Positions 1-6,634 of a stretch of DNA of 8,647 nucleotides are shown piece by piece. The notes under the pieces are model-generated. The model did not search any database. It saw only the letters and a list, made by a program, of their open reading frames with translations, and was not told the origin of the DNA. The DNA comes from JAZNUH01 sp045592225 (lineage in GTDB: Bacteria; Bacillota; Clostridia; UMGS1883; UMGS1540): the NCBI GenBank assembly GCA_045592225.1, contig JAZNUH010000103.1:1-8647 (forward strand). Reading direction: 5' to 3'. The position numbers were made by a program, and so were the translations under genes. Numbering within the stretch: the stretch's first letter is position 1; every line of letters starts with the position of its first letter.

Positions 1-1
1 G

Positions 2-745
2 GCACCCGATTACGCTCTTTTATCTGAACTGGCGGTAAACGGAGGGTTTGAAAGCATAAGCGGTGGTGTGCCTGATGGCTGGGGCTTTGCAGCGGGAACA
101 GGTGCAACCGTTCCTACCGGTGAAGAAGCACTTAAAACAGACCAAAACGGTAATAAATATATATGCCTCACAATAAATACCTCACGCATAGATTCGGCAG
201 TTACTTTAAAGCCGTGCAGCAAATATATGCTGTATGTTGATTATAAGGCATCGGCAGATAACGCAGCGCGAGTGGACATGGATATGTCCCCGTCGTGGCG
301 CCAGGTGACAAAAATGCTGCCTGCAGCGCAGGAGTGGACAAGGGTAAGTGTACCGCTTGAACTTACAGGGTATGATAACGGCTCGGCAGTAATACGCCTT
401 CGCAACTGGAAAGAAGGAACCGAGGTCTGCTTTGATAACGTAAGTCTTGTGCCATTTGATGCAGAGGGACGTATTATGCTGTTGGACGGTGTAGGGAGAG
501 AGTATGGCTCTGCATCCGAAATAAGTGGCAGTATAACCGCATACACCGAGGGCCTTGAAAGTGGAGATAAACTTTTCCTTGCTCTTTACAAGGGTGAGAG
601 GCTGTACAGGATTTCTGTATCCACTGCGCAAAGTGACATTCCTGCAAGTTGCGTCATTGATAATATTACACAGGACCGACTGAAGGCAAAGGCCTTTGTC
701 TGGACAGAAAAAATGGGAACAAAGCTTATAGAAATTCTTGAATAA
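2..745 (+). CDS. C-terminal part of a secreted modular carbohydrate-binding protein (5' end outside window)
   Basis: The reading frame is open from the left edge to a TAA at 743-745, giving 247 visible residues. A GTG at 68 falls inside a conserved module and is not the start. Visible residues about 11-152 form a jelly-roll carbohydrate-binding-like module: it opens with the signature VNGGFES, continues as VPDGWGF, and ends in a beta strand reading CFDNVSLVPF. This is the layout of CBM4/9-like domains. Residues about 157-247 are a separate C-terminal domain with FLALYKGERLYRI and a KAFVW motif, ending in ILE. The same C-terminal domain closes the protein at 3621-6389, and a more diverged copy closes the one at 855-3608. 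The missing N-terminal part may therefore carry the same barrel, which would make this a third paralogue; that is inference. It lies upstream of a strong terminator and so belongs to a separate, earlier transcript. The substrate is unknown. Confidence 0.85.
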   Translation, partial: APDYALLSELAVNGGFESISGGVPDGWGFAAGTGATVPTGEEALKTDQNGNKYICLTINTSRIDSAVTLKPCSKYMLYVDYKASADNAARVDMDMSPSWRQVTKMLPAAQEWTRVSVPLELTGYDNGSAVIRLRNWKEGTEVCFDNVSLVPFDAEGRIMLLDGVGREYGSASEISGSITAYTEGLESGDKLFLALYKGERLYRISVSTAQSDIPASCVIDNITQDRLKAKAFVWTEKMGTKLIEILE

Positions 746-751
746 AAAAAA

Positions 752-785
752 GAGGGTTATTTTTACGAAAAATAACCCTTTTTTT
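752..785 (+). terminator. Rho-independent terminator of the upstream gene
   Basis: A perfect 12-bp stem (753-764 with 768-779) closes a 3-base loop, ACG, and is followed by a run of six T (780-785). It starts seven bases after the stop codon at 743-745. The A-rich stretch just upstream (744-751) would give a U-run on the other strand, so the element may work in both directions. No gene on the other strand is visible to use it. Confidence 0.93.
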
Positions 786-786
786 G

Positions 787-815
787 TTGCAATAAAGAAC
801 AAAAAATGTTACAAT
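787..815 (+). promoter_or_regulatory. SigA-type promoter with extended -10 for the two-gene operon
   Basis: The -35 box TTGCAA (787-792, 4 of 6 to consensus) and the -10 box TACAAT (810-815, 5 of 6) are separated by exactly 17 bases. A TG dinucleotide at 807-808, one base before the -10, makes an extended -10. Transcription would start near 822, giving a leader of about 33 bases before the ATG at 855. The promoter begins directly after the terminator's T-run, so the following operon is initiated independently of the gene to its left. No clear operator palindrome is seen around it. Confidence 0.72.
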
Positions 816-843
816 AATCAAAAAAAGTTCAAGAGTATTTATG

Positions 844-849
844 AGGTGG
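844..849 (+). promoter_or_regulatory. Ribosome binding site fixing the start at 855
   Basis: The purine-rich AGGTGG sits five bases upstream of the ATG at 855. The frame remains open upstream to a TTG at 738, but that start would lie before the terminator and promoter and would add 39 Lys/Asn-rich residues in front of a good signal peptide. The site therefore supports ATG 855. Confidence 0.8.
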
Positions 850-854
850 AGAAG

Positions 855-3608
855 ATGAGAAATTTAGCAAGGATATGTGTTGTTATTTTAGCTTTATTAA
901 TGGTGGCTGTGCCTGTGGTTCCTATGGCGGCTGCGCAGTATAATGTTGAGCTTATTGCCAACGGCGGCTTTGAGTCTGTTAATGCAGGCAAAACCGCAGC
1001 AGATGGCTGGGGCGGTTTTCGCACATGGGGCAACGGCAGTGTTTTAAGCCTTGTAAGTGCGGCAGATAATGCAGATAACGTACATAGCGGCAACTATGCC
1101 GTAAAGTTTGAAACAAAGGGCGGGGATAACCCGTTTTTCAGCTATGGAGTAAGCGGACTTTACGGAAGATGCAAGTACCGCATTACCTTCTGGTACAAAA
1201 TAGAGCAGCTTGGTACAGGCAGCAACGGTATAAATGTAAAGGTGGAGCAGAATAGAGGCGAATACTACACATCCAGCTTTAAAACCACCTCGGGCTGGAA
1301 GTATGCGGAGCACGAGTTTTATATGAACGACGGCACAACAAACGCAAGCATTATGCCCAGAACCTATTCAGATGGCGACATAATATATCTTGATGATATA
1401 AGCCTTAAGTGCATAGAAGGACCTGATATGCTGGATATGGAAACCGACTGGGTTTTCTACTATGAAAACTATAACGAAGGCAAGCTGACAGTTACAATGG
1501 ACCCCTTTTATGACGGAAGCGGTTATACAGCAGACGTAAAAATAACCCGCGGACTTGCCAAATATACAAATGTAACAGGACTTAAATTTACAAACAACAA
1601 ACTGGAATATACCTTTGATATAAGCAAGCTTGCAAAAAAAGCGGAATATACATTGGCTGTTACGGTAAAGGACGCTGATGGCGCAGCAGTTGAAACCATA
1701 AAGCAGTTTATTTACAGAATAGACCGACCCACCAATATCCGCGAGGATGGGGCGTATGTTTGCGAGGGCGAAATTTTTGAGCCTATTCTGGCGTACCATT
1801 TTGATTTGAACGATTACGAGGATGCATTAAAGGCAGGTGTAAACGTATTCCAGTGGGGTTCGCCCAGCCTTGATGCTGAAAAATGCCTTGCCGACCTTGA
1901 CGATTTCCATGCAAAGGGACTTAAGGCAGCGGTTGTTTGCTACTGGAGTATGCGACCTGCGGGACACGAACTTAATGAAGAAAATATTAAAAAGCTTGTA
2001 AATATTGTTAAAGACCACCCGGCGGTATTTTGCTATATGGTAATGGACGAACCCTTCTCTCATGCAAACAGCTTTGGTGGGGTGGATGCTATGGAGGACT
2101 ATCTCCGCAACTCCTACAAGATAATAAGAATGATTGATGATAAGCACCCTGTATATCTTTGCGAGGATCAGCTTAAACAATATCCTGTGTCGGCAAAATA
2201 TGTTGACTGTATGGGCATTGACCCCTATCCCGGTGACGGTGATTTTGGCAGACATGTTGGTAATATGACACAGGCGGCGGTAGCAGGAACAAAAGGTGAA
2301 AAACCTGTTTATGCAGTGGTTCAGGCTATGAGCTGGAAGGGAGTAATTCCGGACGGACCCATGCTTCGCACACAGCTTTATCAGGCAATGATGGGCGGTG
2401 CAGACATTGTAGGCTATTACCCCTGGGTGCCCGATAATACAGAGATAGACGTAAACCTCAATGTAAGCAGATACTGGGATACAATGCTTTCCTTTAACGA
2501 GAAGGATAAGCCCCTGCTTTACAGCTACTATTCAAGGGGTGAGTATGATGAGTTTTCATCCTACAAGGACAATGACCTGTGGTATGATATATTCACCGAC
2601 GGTATTACATACTATATGACAGTTTTAAACCGTAAATCCACGCAGGCGGAGGTAACACTCTCGCTTGAAAACTCAAAGGGTGCGGCAATACCGCAAAATT
2701 ATGTAATGAGCGTTGTAAACGGCGGTGATATTGCCAACGCAACAAGAAGCGGGAACACGGTTACTGCGAAGCTGGATGCCTATGGTGCAGTGCTTTATAA
2801 ATTTCAGGCACCGCTGGGTATGGATGTACTTTCAAACGGCGGCTTTGAAAATATAACAGATGGTGTACCCGCAGACTGGACAGGGGTTGACACATGGACA
2901 AACGGAAGTGTGCTCAGCGTTGTAAGCGCAGAGGATAACCCCGCTAATGTTCACAGCGGAAACCATGCAATAAAATACGAAGTAAAGGGCGGCGATAACC
3001 CCTTTATTTGTCAGAGGATAGACGGCATATCGGGAGGCAGCAAATACCGCCTGTCGTTCTGGTACAAGGCGAACATTCCTACAGGTGGTATGTCTGTAAA
3101 ATTTGAACAGTTCGGCGAGGGCGGTGGAGATGTTTATTCCACAGCATTCGAGTCGGCAGAGGAATGGACACAGGCAACATTTGACATAACACTTAACGAG
3201 AATATTGACGGGGTAAGAATAATGCCCAGAGCATATGCAGAGGGCACAGAGCTTTATATTGATGATATCAGCTTTAAGATGATAGGTTCAGCCGATATAA
3301 GCACCGACTTGGGCGACAAAATTATTGCCTTTGTGGACGAAAATTTAAACCCTGTAACCGACATATCACAGGCAGAGGGTGATGTATATGTTTACATGAC
3401 CGGCTTTGGCAAAAATGAAAAAATATTTATAACAGAGTATAAGGAAAGCTACTCTACCCTGCGTGTTGCGGGTGTAACAATAGGCAATACCACTGTAGAC
3501 GGAACAGGACTTGTAAAGGTAAATATAGCCGACAAGGAAAATTCTGTTATAAAGGCGTTCATCTGGGCAGAGGGCGCCGGAGAAAAGAATGTGGTCACAC
3601 TTAAATAA
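855..3608 (+). CDS. Secreted multi-domain glycoside-hydrolase-like protein, paralogue A (917 aa)
   Basis: Residues 1-27 are a signal peptide: RNLAR, a hydrophobic core, then PMAAA before Gln28. Domains in order are: a jelly-roll binding module at about 30-189 (ANGGFES to YLDDISL); an Ig-like domain at about 191-290; a TIM barrel at about 300-550; a small beta domain at about 570-651; a second jelly-roll at about 655-810 that closely repeats the first; and a C-terminal domain at about 812-917. The barrel strands read off in order. Strand 4 ends in MDEP with Glu399, the expected acid/base position of clan GH-A-like enzymes. Strand 5 ends with Glu437 and strand 6 with Asp456 (GIDPYP). Strand 7 ends with Gln490 (VVQAMSW) where a nucleophile Glu is usual. 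Strand 8 gives YYPWVPDN. I see no sortase motif, SLH domain or dockerin, so it is probably released or held by its binding modules. It is the first gene of a two-gene operon. Extracellular glycan hydrolysis is inferred; the family and substrate are not recognised. Confidence 0.9.
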   Translation: MRNLARICVVILALLMVAVPVVPMAAAQYNVELIANGGFESVNAGKTAADGWGGFRTWGNGSVLSLVSAADNADNVHSGNYAVKFETKGGDNPFFSYGVSGLYGRCKYRITFWYKIEQLGTGSNGINVKVEQNRGEYYTSSFKTTSGWKYAEHEFYMNDGTTNASIMPRTYSDGDIIYLDDISLKCIEGPDMLDMETDWVFYYENYNEGKLTVTMDPFYDGSGYTADVKITRGLAKYTNVTGLKFTNNKLEYTFDISKLAKKAEYTLAVTVKDADGAAVETIKQFIYRIDRPTNIREDGAYVCEGEIFEPILAYHFDLNDYEDALKAGVNVFQWGSPSLDAEKCLADLDDFHAKGLKAAVVCYWSMRPAGHELNEENIKKLVNIVKDHPAVFCYMVMDEPFSHANSFGGVDAMEDYLRNSYKIIRMIDDKHPVYLCEDQLKQYPVSAKYVDCMGIDPYPGDGDFGRHVGNMTQAAVAGTKGEKPVYAVVQAMSWKGVIPDGPMLRTQLYQAMMGGADIVGYYPWVPDNTEIDVNLNVSRYWDTMLSFNEKDKPLLYSYYSRGEYDEFSSYKDNDLWYDIFTDGITYYMTVLNRKSTQAEVTLSLENSKGAAIPQNYVMSVVNGGDIANATRSGNTVTAKLDAYGAVLYKFQAPLGMDVLSNGGFENITDGVPADWTGVDTWTNGSVLSVVSAEDNPANVHSGNHAIKYEVKGGDNPFICQRIDGISGGSKYRLSFWYKANIPTGGMSVKFEQFGEGGGDVYSTAFESAEEWTQATFDITLNENIDGVRIMPRAYAEGTELYIDDISFKMIGSADISTDLGDKIIAFVDENLNPVTDISQAEGDVYVYMTGFGKNEKIFITEYKESYSTLRVAGVTIGNTTVDGTGLVKVNIADKENSVIKAFIWAEGAGEKNVVTLK
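936..1421 (+). repeat. Internal protein repeat, copy 1 (N-terminal jelly-roll module of paralogue A)
   Basis: Residues 28-189 share an ordered run of motifs with residues 655-810 of the same protein: NGGFE, TWGNGSVLS, NVHSGNYA, KGGDNPF, KYRITFWYK, IMPRTY and YLDDIS. The match is clear in protein and only patchy in DNA, which indicates an old intragenic duplication. Confidence 0.8.
2817..3284 (+). repeat. Internal protein repeat, copy 2 (C-terminal jelly-roll module of paralogue A)
   Basis: The counterpart motifs in the same order are NGGFE, TWTNGSVLS, NVHSGNHA, KGGDNPF, KYRLSFWYK, IMPRAY and YIDDIS. It is clearly closer to copy 1 than to the second module of the neighbouring paralogue at 3621-6389, which is longer and reads differently. 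Confidence 0.8.
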
Positions 3609-3620
3609 AGGGGAAACAGT

Positions 3621-6389
3621 ATGAAAAAGATATGTGTTTTTCTTGCTGTAATTATAGTGATAATGACGGCGGCAGGGTTTGTTCCTGCCGCTGCTGTTCA
3701 ATTGCCCTATAACGAAAATCTGCTTTTAAACGGTGACTTTGAGAAGATAGCAGAAGATGGTGCCGCGGCAAATTGGGCAGGCTTTAACACCTGGAATAAC
3801 GGAAGCAAAATAAGCCTTGTAACCGGTGATAGCTGCCCCGAGGACGGAGGCAACAATTGTGCGAAAATAGATGTAACAGCAGAGGGAGACAATCCTTTTA
3901 TAGCACAAGGCACGAATGTCATCCCGGGAGGATGTAAATACCGACTTTCCTTCTGGCTTAAGGGTGTAACACCGCAGAAAATGAGTGTTAAAATAGGTGA
4001 ATATGACCAAAATGGTGCCGGTATAAAAGAACACTACAGTGACGGATACTATGCATCGGGCGTGTGGAGACGGCTGGACTTTGAGTTTTATGCGCAAAAG
4101 AATACCCACAGTATAACAGTTATGCCGAGGGGGTATAAAGCCGGTACATGCATATATGTTGACTGTGTAAGTCTGGTGGCTCTTGAAGGTCCTGTGCAGT
4201 TTGATATCAGCACCGACTGGACGTTTTATTACGAGGAATTTGACAAGACGCAAATCACCCTGACAATGGACGAGTTTTATGCTGACCCGGGTTATACCGT
4301 GGACTTTGAAATTCACAGAGGACTTAGCGTACCTGTGGCAAGCCGTGGGTATAGGTTTACAGACCGTAAAATAGAACTTGATATGGATATAACTTCCCTT
4401 AAGAAAAAGACGGAGTATATTTTGAAAGCGGTGGTAAAAAATCCGGACGGCAGTACATGGAAAACTGTTACACAACCCATTTACAGAATAGACAGACCAA
4501 CCAACATGACAAAAGACGGTGTATACATGGTGGATGGTGAGATTTTTGAACCTGTATTCGCATATCACTTTGATATGAAGGATGCCGCAGATGCGGTAAA
4601 GGCAGGGGTTAATGTTATTCAGTGGGCACCGTCAAACGGCCTTGACAGGGATATAACCTTTTCAGAGCTTGATGCAATACACGCAGCAGGTCTTAAGGCG
4701 GCAGTGGTGTGCTACTGGGGAATGCAGCCTGCGGGCAGTGACCGCAACAAGGATTTGATTCCCGGTTTTGTGGAAATGATAAAGGACCACCCTGCAGTAT
4801 TTTGCTATATGATAATGGATGAGCCTTTTGCCCATAATCCAAATGTTGAAGACGAGCTTCGTAATTCCTATAAGATAATAAGAATGCGGGATGATAAGCA
4901 TCCTGTATATTGCTGTGAATCCATTCCGGATAAGTACCGTGTAACCGCAAAATATGTTGATATTCTCTGTGCGGATATATACCCGGGAAAGGGTGATTTC
5001 AGTAAGGATGTTGCGGATACAGCCTCCCGTGCAAAGGTGGGAACAGAAGGCATAAAGCCGCTGTATGTTCTTGTTCAGTCCATGTCGTGGGGCGGGATTA
5101 TTCCCGACGGGCCTATGCTTCGCACACAGCTTTTTCAGGCTATACTGGCAGGGGCGAAGGCAGTAGGTTACTATCCCTGGGTTCCCGATAACCCAGAAAT
5201 AGACGTAAACCTTAATGTAAGCAGATACTGGGATACTATGGTCAGCTTCCACGAAATTGACCAGCCCTTGCTATACTCGTATTTTGGCAGAGGTGAACAC
5301 GAGCAATACAATGTATACCACGGTAATAACTACTGGTACGAAAGCTGGGTGGCAGACGGCGGAATTTACTATGCGCTTATAAGCAGAAGTCCAATCGGGG
5401 CAACAGCCACTCTTTCCGTTGTCGGAGCGGATGGTGAAAAGCTTATAGAGAATTATGATGTAGAGGTTATAAACGGAGATGATACCCCTGCTATTGCAAA
5501 ATCCGGCAATGGGTTTACGGTTCATATGGACGGATACCATGCGGCGATATATAAAGTGATACCCGGAGCAAAAAATGACAGTCAGACGGTACACGGCAAT
5601 CAGGTGACAAACGGGGATTTTGAAACGGGTGCAGCAGAGGGAAATGAAAGCATAACCGGCTGGACAAATCCCGAGAAGAAAAAAGCGGTATATAAAATTT
5701 ATGATGGCAACAGTGTGGCGGCACTACCGGCTTTTGCAGTGCTGCGGCAACAGATACCCATTACATCGTGGGAAGAGGACGGAGAAAACCACGGGTATGT
5801 TTTTTCGGCAGATTTAAACTATAACAGCGGCGGCTATCCTGCCTTTGCCGTAACTGCGGCATTTGAAGACGGCACAGAGGTTTCCCGCGTTGTAAACATC
5901 GTCAGGTCTGCTTCGGATGTTACAGACCCGGAGACCCAGATATCAGCAACACTCTGGCAATGGAACAGGCTTGAATATGATGTAAGCCCCTTAACAGAGA
6001 ATCGTGATTCAAAGCTTACATCGGTTACGGTAGAGCTGTTTGGTATGGGGGGCGGCTGTGAGTATGATAATATAAGTCTTTCTGTCAAGGCGAAAGACGG
6101 CAAAAAAACACCCGAAATTCTCTTTTTTGAAAATTACGGGGAAATTACGGGCATTGACCAAATTGAGAGCGAGATAACAGCCCGTGCCTATAATCCTGAA
6201 AAGGGCGACAGGCTTTTCCTGGCGCTGTATACCCAAGACGAAAGACTTTATAAAATTGCCGCAACATCGGCAGAAGGTGTTAACAGTATTTACTGTACGG
6301 TAGAAAAAGGCACCAAATGTATTACAAAAATAAGAGCTTTTTTGTGGACCGCAAATTTGGGGGCAAAGTTGCTCAAAATACTTGAATAA
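3621..6389 (+). CDS. Secreted multi-domain glycoside-hydrolase-like protein, paralogue B (922 aa)
   Basis: ATG 3621 has AGGGG at 3609-3613, seven bases upstream and directly after the preceding stop. The 12-base gap argues for co-transcription with the gene at 855. Residues 1-25 are a signal peptide (KK, hydrophobic core, VPAAA). Then follow: a jelly-roll module at about 32-190; an Ig-like domain at about 192-290; a TIM barrel at about 300-545; a small beta domain at about 565-647; a second jelly-roll at about 660-823 (VTNGDFETG to YDNISL); and a C-terminal domain at about 830-922 ending in KILE. The barrel keeps the residues of paralogue A: Glu401 in MDEP (strand 4), Glu433 (strand 5), Asp452 in ADIYP (strand 6) and Gln486 in VLVQSMSW (strand 7). 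The block from Trp490 to Met540 matches paralogue A at 42 of 51 positions by hand count. The second binding module differs from that of paralogue A, so the two may bind different glycans while sharing a barrel. The reaction is unknown; glycan hydrolysis is the best inference. Confidence 0.9.
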   Translation: MKKICVFLAVIIVIMTAAGFVPAAAVQLPYNENLLLNGDFEKIAEDGAAANWAGFNTWNNGSKISLVTGDSCPEDGGNNCAKIDVTAEGDNPFIAQGTNVIPGGCKYRLSFWLKGVTPQKMSVKIGEYDQNGAGIKEHYSDGYYASGVWRRLDFEFYAQKNTHSITVMPRGYKAGTCIYVDCVSLVALEGPVQFDISTDWTFYYEEFDKTQITLTMDEFYADPGYTVDFEIHRGLSVPVASRGYRFTDRKIELDMDITSLKKKTEYILKAVVKNPDGSTWKTVTQPIYRIDRPTNMTKDGVYMVDGEIFEPVFAYHFDMKDAADAVKAGVNVIQWAPSNGLDRDITFSELDAIHAAGLKAAVVCYWGMQPAGSDRNKDLIPGFVEMIKDHPAVFCYMIMDEPFAHNPNVEDELRNSYKIIRMRDDKHPVYCCESIPDKYRVTAKYVDILCADIYPGKGDFSKDVADTASRAKVGTEGIKPLYVLVQSMSWGGIIPDGPMLRTQLFQAILAGAKAVGYYPWVPDNPEIDVNLNVSRYWDTMVSFHEIDQPLLYSYFGRGEHEQYNVYHGNNYWYESWVADGGIYYALISRSPIGATATLSVVGADGEKLIENYDVEVINGDDTPAIAKSGNGFTVHMDGYHAAIYKVIPGAKNDSQTVHGNQVTNGDFETGAAEGNESITGWTNPEKKKAVYKIYDGNSVAALPAFAVLRQQIPITSWEEDGENHGYVFSADLNYNSGGYPAFAVTAAFEDGTEVSRVVNIVRSASDVTDPETQISATLWQWNRLEYDVSPLTENRDSKLTSVTVELFGMGGGCEYDNISLSVKAKDGKKTPEILFFENYGEITGIDQIESEITARAYNPEKGDRLFLALYTQDERLYKIAATSAEGVNSIYCTVEKGTKCITKIRAFLWTANLGAKLLKILE

Positions 6390-6395
6390 ATATGT

Positions 6396-6422
6396 AAGGG
6401 TATGATTTTTCATACCCTTTTT
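6396..6422 (+). terminator. Rho-independent terminator of the two-gene operon
   Basis: A 10-bp stem (6396-6405 with 6410-6419) closes a TTTT loop (6406-6409), and a T-run covers 6418-6422. It lies seven bases after the stop of the gene ending at 6389. It closes the transcription unit that starts at the 787-815 promoter. Confidence 0.9.
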
Positions 6423-6443
6423 GCATGGTACGGGGTAAAAGGT

Positions 6444-6497
6444 GTGCGGTGGGTAAAAATGCCCAAAAAAATTACGCATTTTGTTGCACTTTTTTTT
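6444..6497 (+). other. Possible second, weak terminator-like hairpin
   Basis: GTGC (6444-6447) can pair with GCAC (6486-6489), and AAAATGC (6456-6462) with GCATTTT (6476-6482). The pairs are separated by an uneven internal loop and a 13-base apical loop. Eight T residues follow (6490-6497). The stem is imperfect and AT-rich, so it may be only a backup terminator or chance. Apart from this I see nothing else in 6423-6500. Confidence 0.25.
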
Positions 6498-6503
6498 AGC
6501 TTA

Positions 6504-6517
6504 AGCATTGAAATGCT
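6504..6517 (+). promoter_or_regulatory. Candidate operator: palindrome overlapping the -35 box
   Basis: AGCATT and AATGCT form a perfect 6-bp inverted repeat with a two-base centre (GA). It covers the -35 hexamer at 6508-6513. Its size and place suit a dimeric sugar-responsive repressor, but the centre is not the CG typical of LacI-family sites. A 6-bp palindrome can also arise by chance. Confidence 0.3.
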
Positions 6518-6536
6518 GGCATAAATGTGGTAGTAT
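6508..6536 (+). promoter_or_regulatory. SigA-type promoter with extended -10 for the GH106-like gene
   Basis: TTGAAA (6508-6513) and TAGTAT (6531-6536) are spaced by 17 bases. TG at 6528-6529, one base ahead of the -10, makes it extended. An alternative -10, TATAAA (6534-6539), would have a 20-base spacer and is less likely. Transcription would start near 6543, leaving an untranslated leader of about 90 bases before ATG 6635. It is the only good promoter between the terminator at 6396-6422 and the gene. Confidence 0.68.
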
Positions 6537-6588
6537 AAACAAAACAAAAAAAGGCATAGTCAAAAGGACAAAATATAGAAGGAAAATA

Positions 6589-6621
6589 ATGAAAAATAAA
6601 ATAAATACTACAAGATATTGA
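6589..6621 (+). CDS. Possible 10-residue leader peptide upstream of the GH106-like gene
   Basis: ATG 6589 is preceded five bases upstream by AAGGA (6579-6583). The ORF reads MKNKINTTRY and stops at TGA 6619-6621, directly against the GAGGAG ribosome binding site (6622-6627) of the next gene. This position would allow translational coupling or a leader-type control. There is no run of one regulatory amino acid and no clear attenuator hairpin. Its length alone makes chance quite possible. Confidence 0.25.
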   Translation: MKNKINTTRY

Positions 6622-6634
6622 GAGGAGTGGTTCT

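Noticed and set aside
68..70. GTG at 68 as start of the left-edge gene
   Set aside because: The frame is open to the window edge and the conserved NGGFES motif of the binding module lies upstream of it (38-55), so the protein starts outside the window.
206..802. 198-codon open frame on the - strand
   Set aside because: It lies antisense to the left-edge gene and across its terminator, has no recognisable domain, and is rich in Cys and other unlikely composition. It mirrors the codon pattern of the + strand gene.
738..854. N-terminal extension of the 917-aa protein from a TTG at 738
   Set aside because: It would overlap the previous gene's last codons, run through the terminator and promoter, and place a Lys/Asn-rich stretch before an obvious signal peptide. 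ATG 855 has a proper ribosome binding site.
3726..4568. 280-codon open frame on the - strand
   Set aside because: It is antisense to a clear secreted protein with conserved domains. Its composition (many Cys, His, Tyr) is typical of a shadow frame, and it has no promoter or ribosome binding site of note.
2460..5236. Long direct DNA repeat suggesting a mobile element or recent duplication
   Set aside because: Exact identity is limited to short runs (up to 23 bases seen). The similarity is that of diverged paralogues, with no terminal repeats or transposase.
6009..6479. 156-codon open frame on the - strand ending the operon region
   Set aside because: It crosses the operon terminator and the end of the + strand gene and shows no family resemblance.
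6423..6507. Riboswitch or small RNA upstream of the GH106-like gene
   Set aside because: The region lies before the predicted start of transcription. It has only a weak AT-rich hairpin and no recognisable conserved RNA core.
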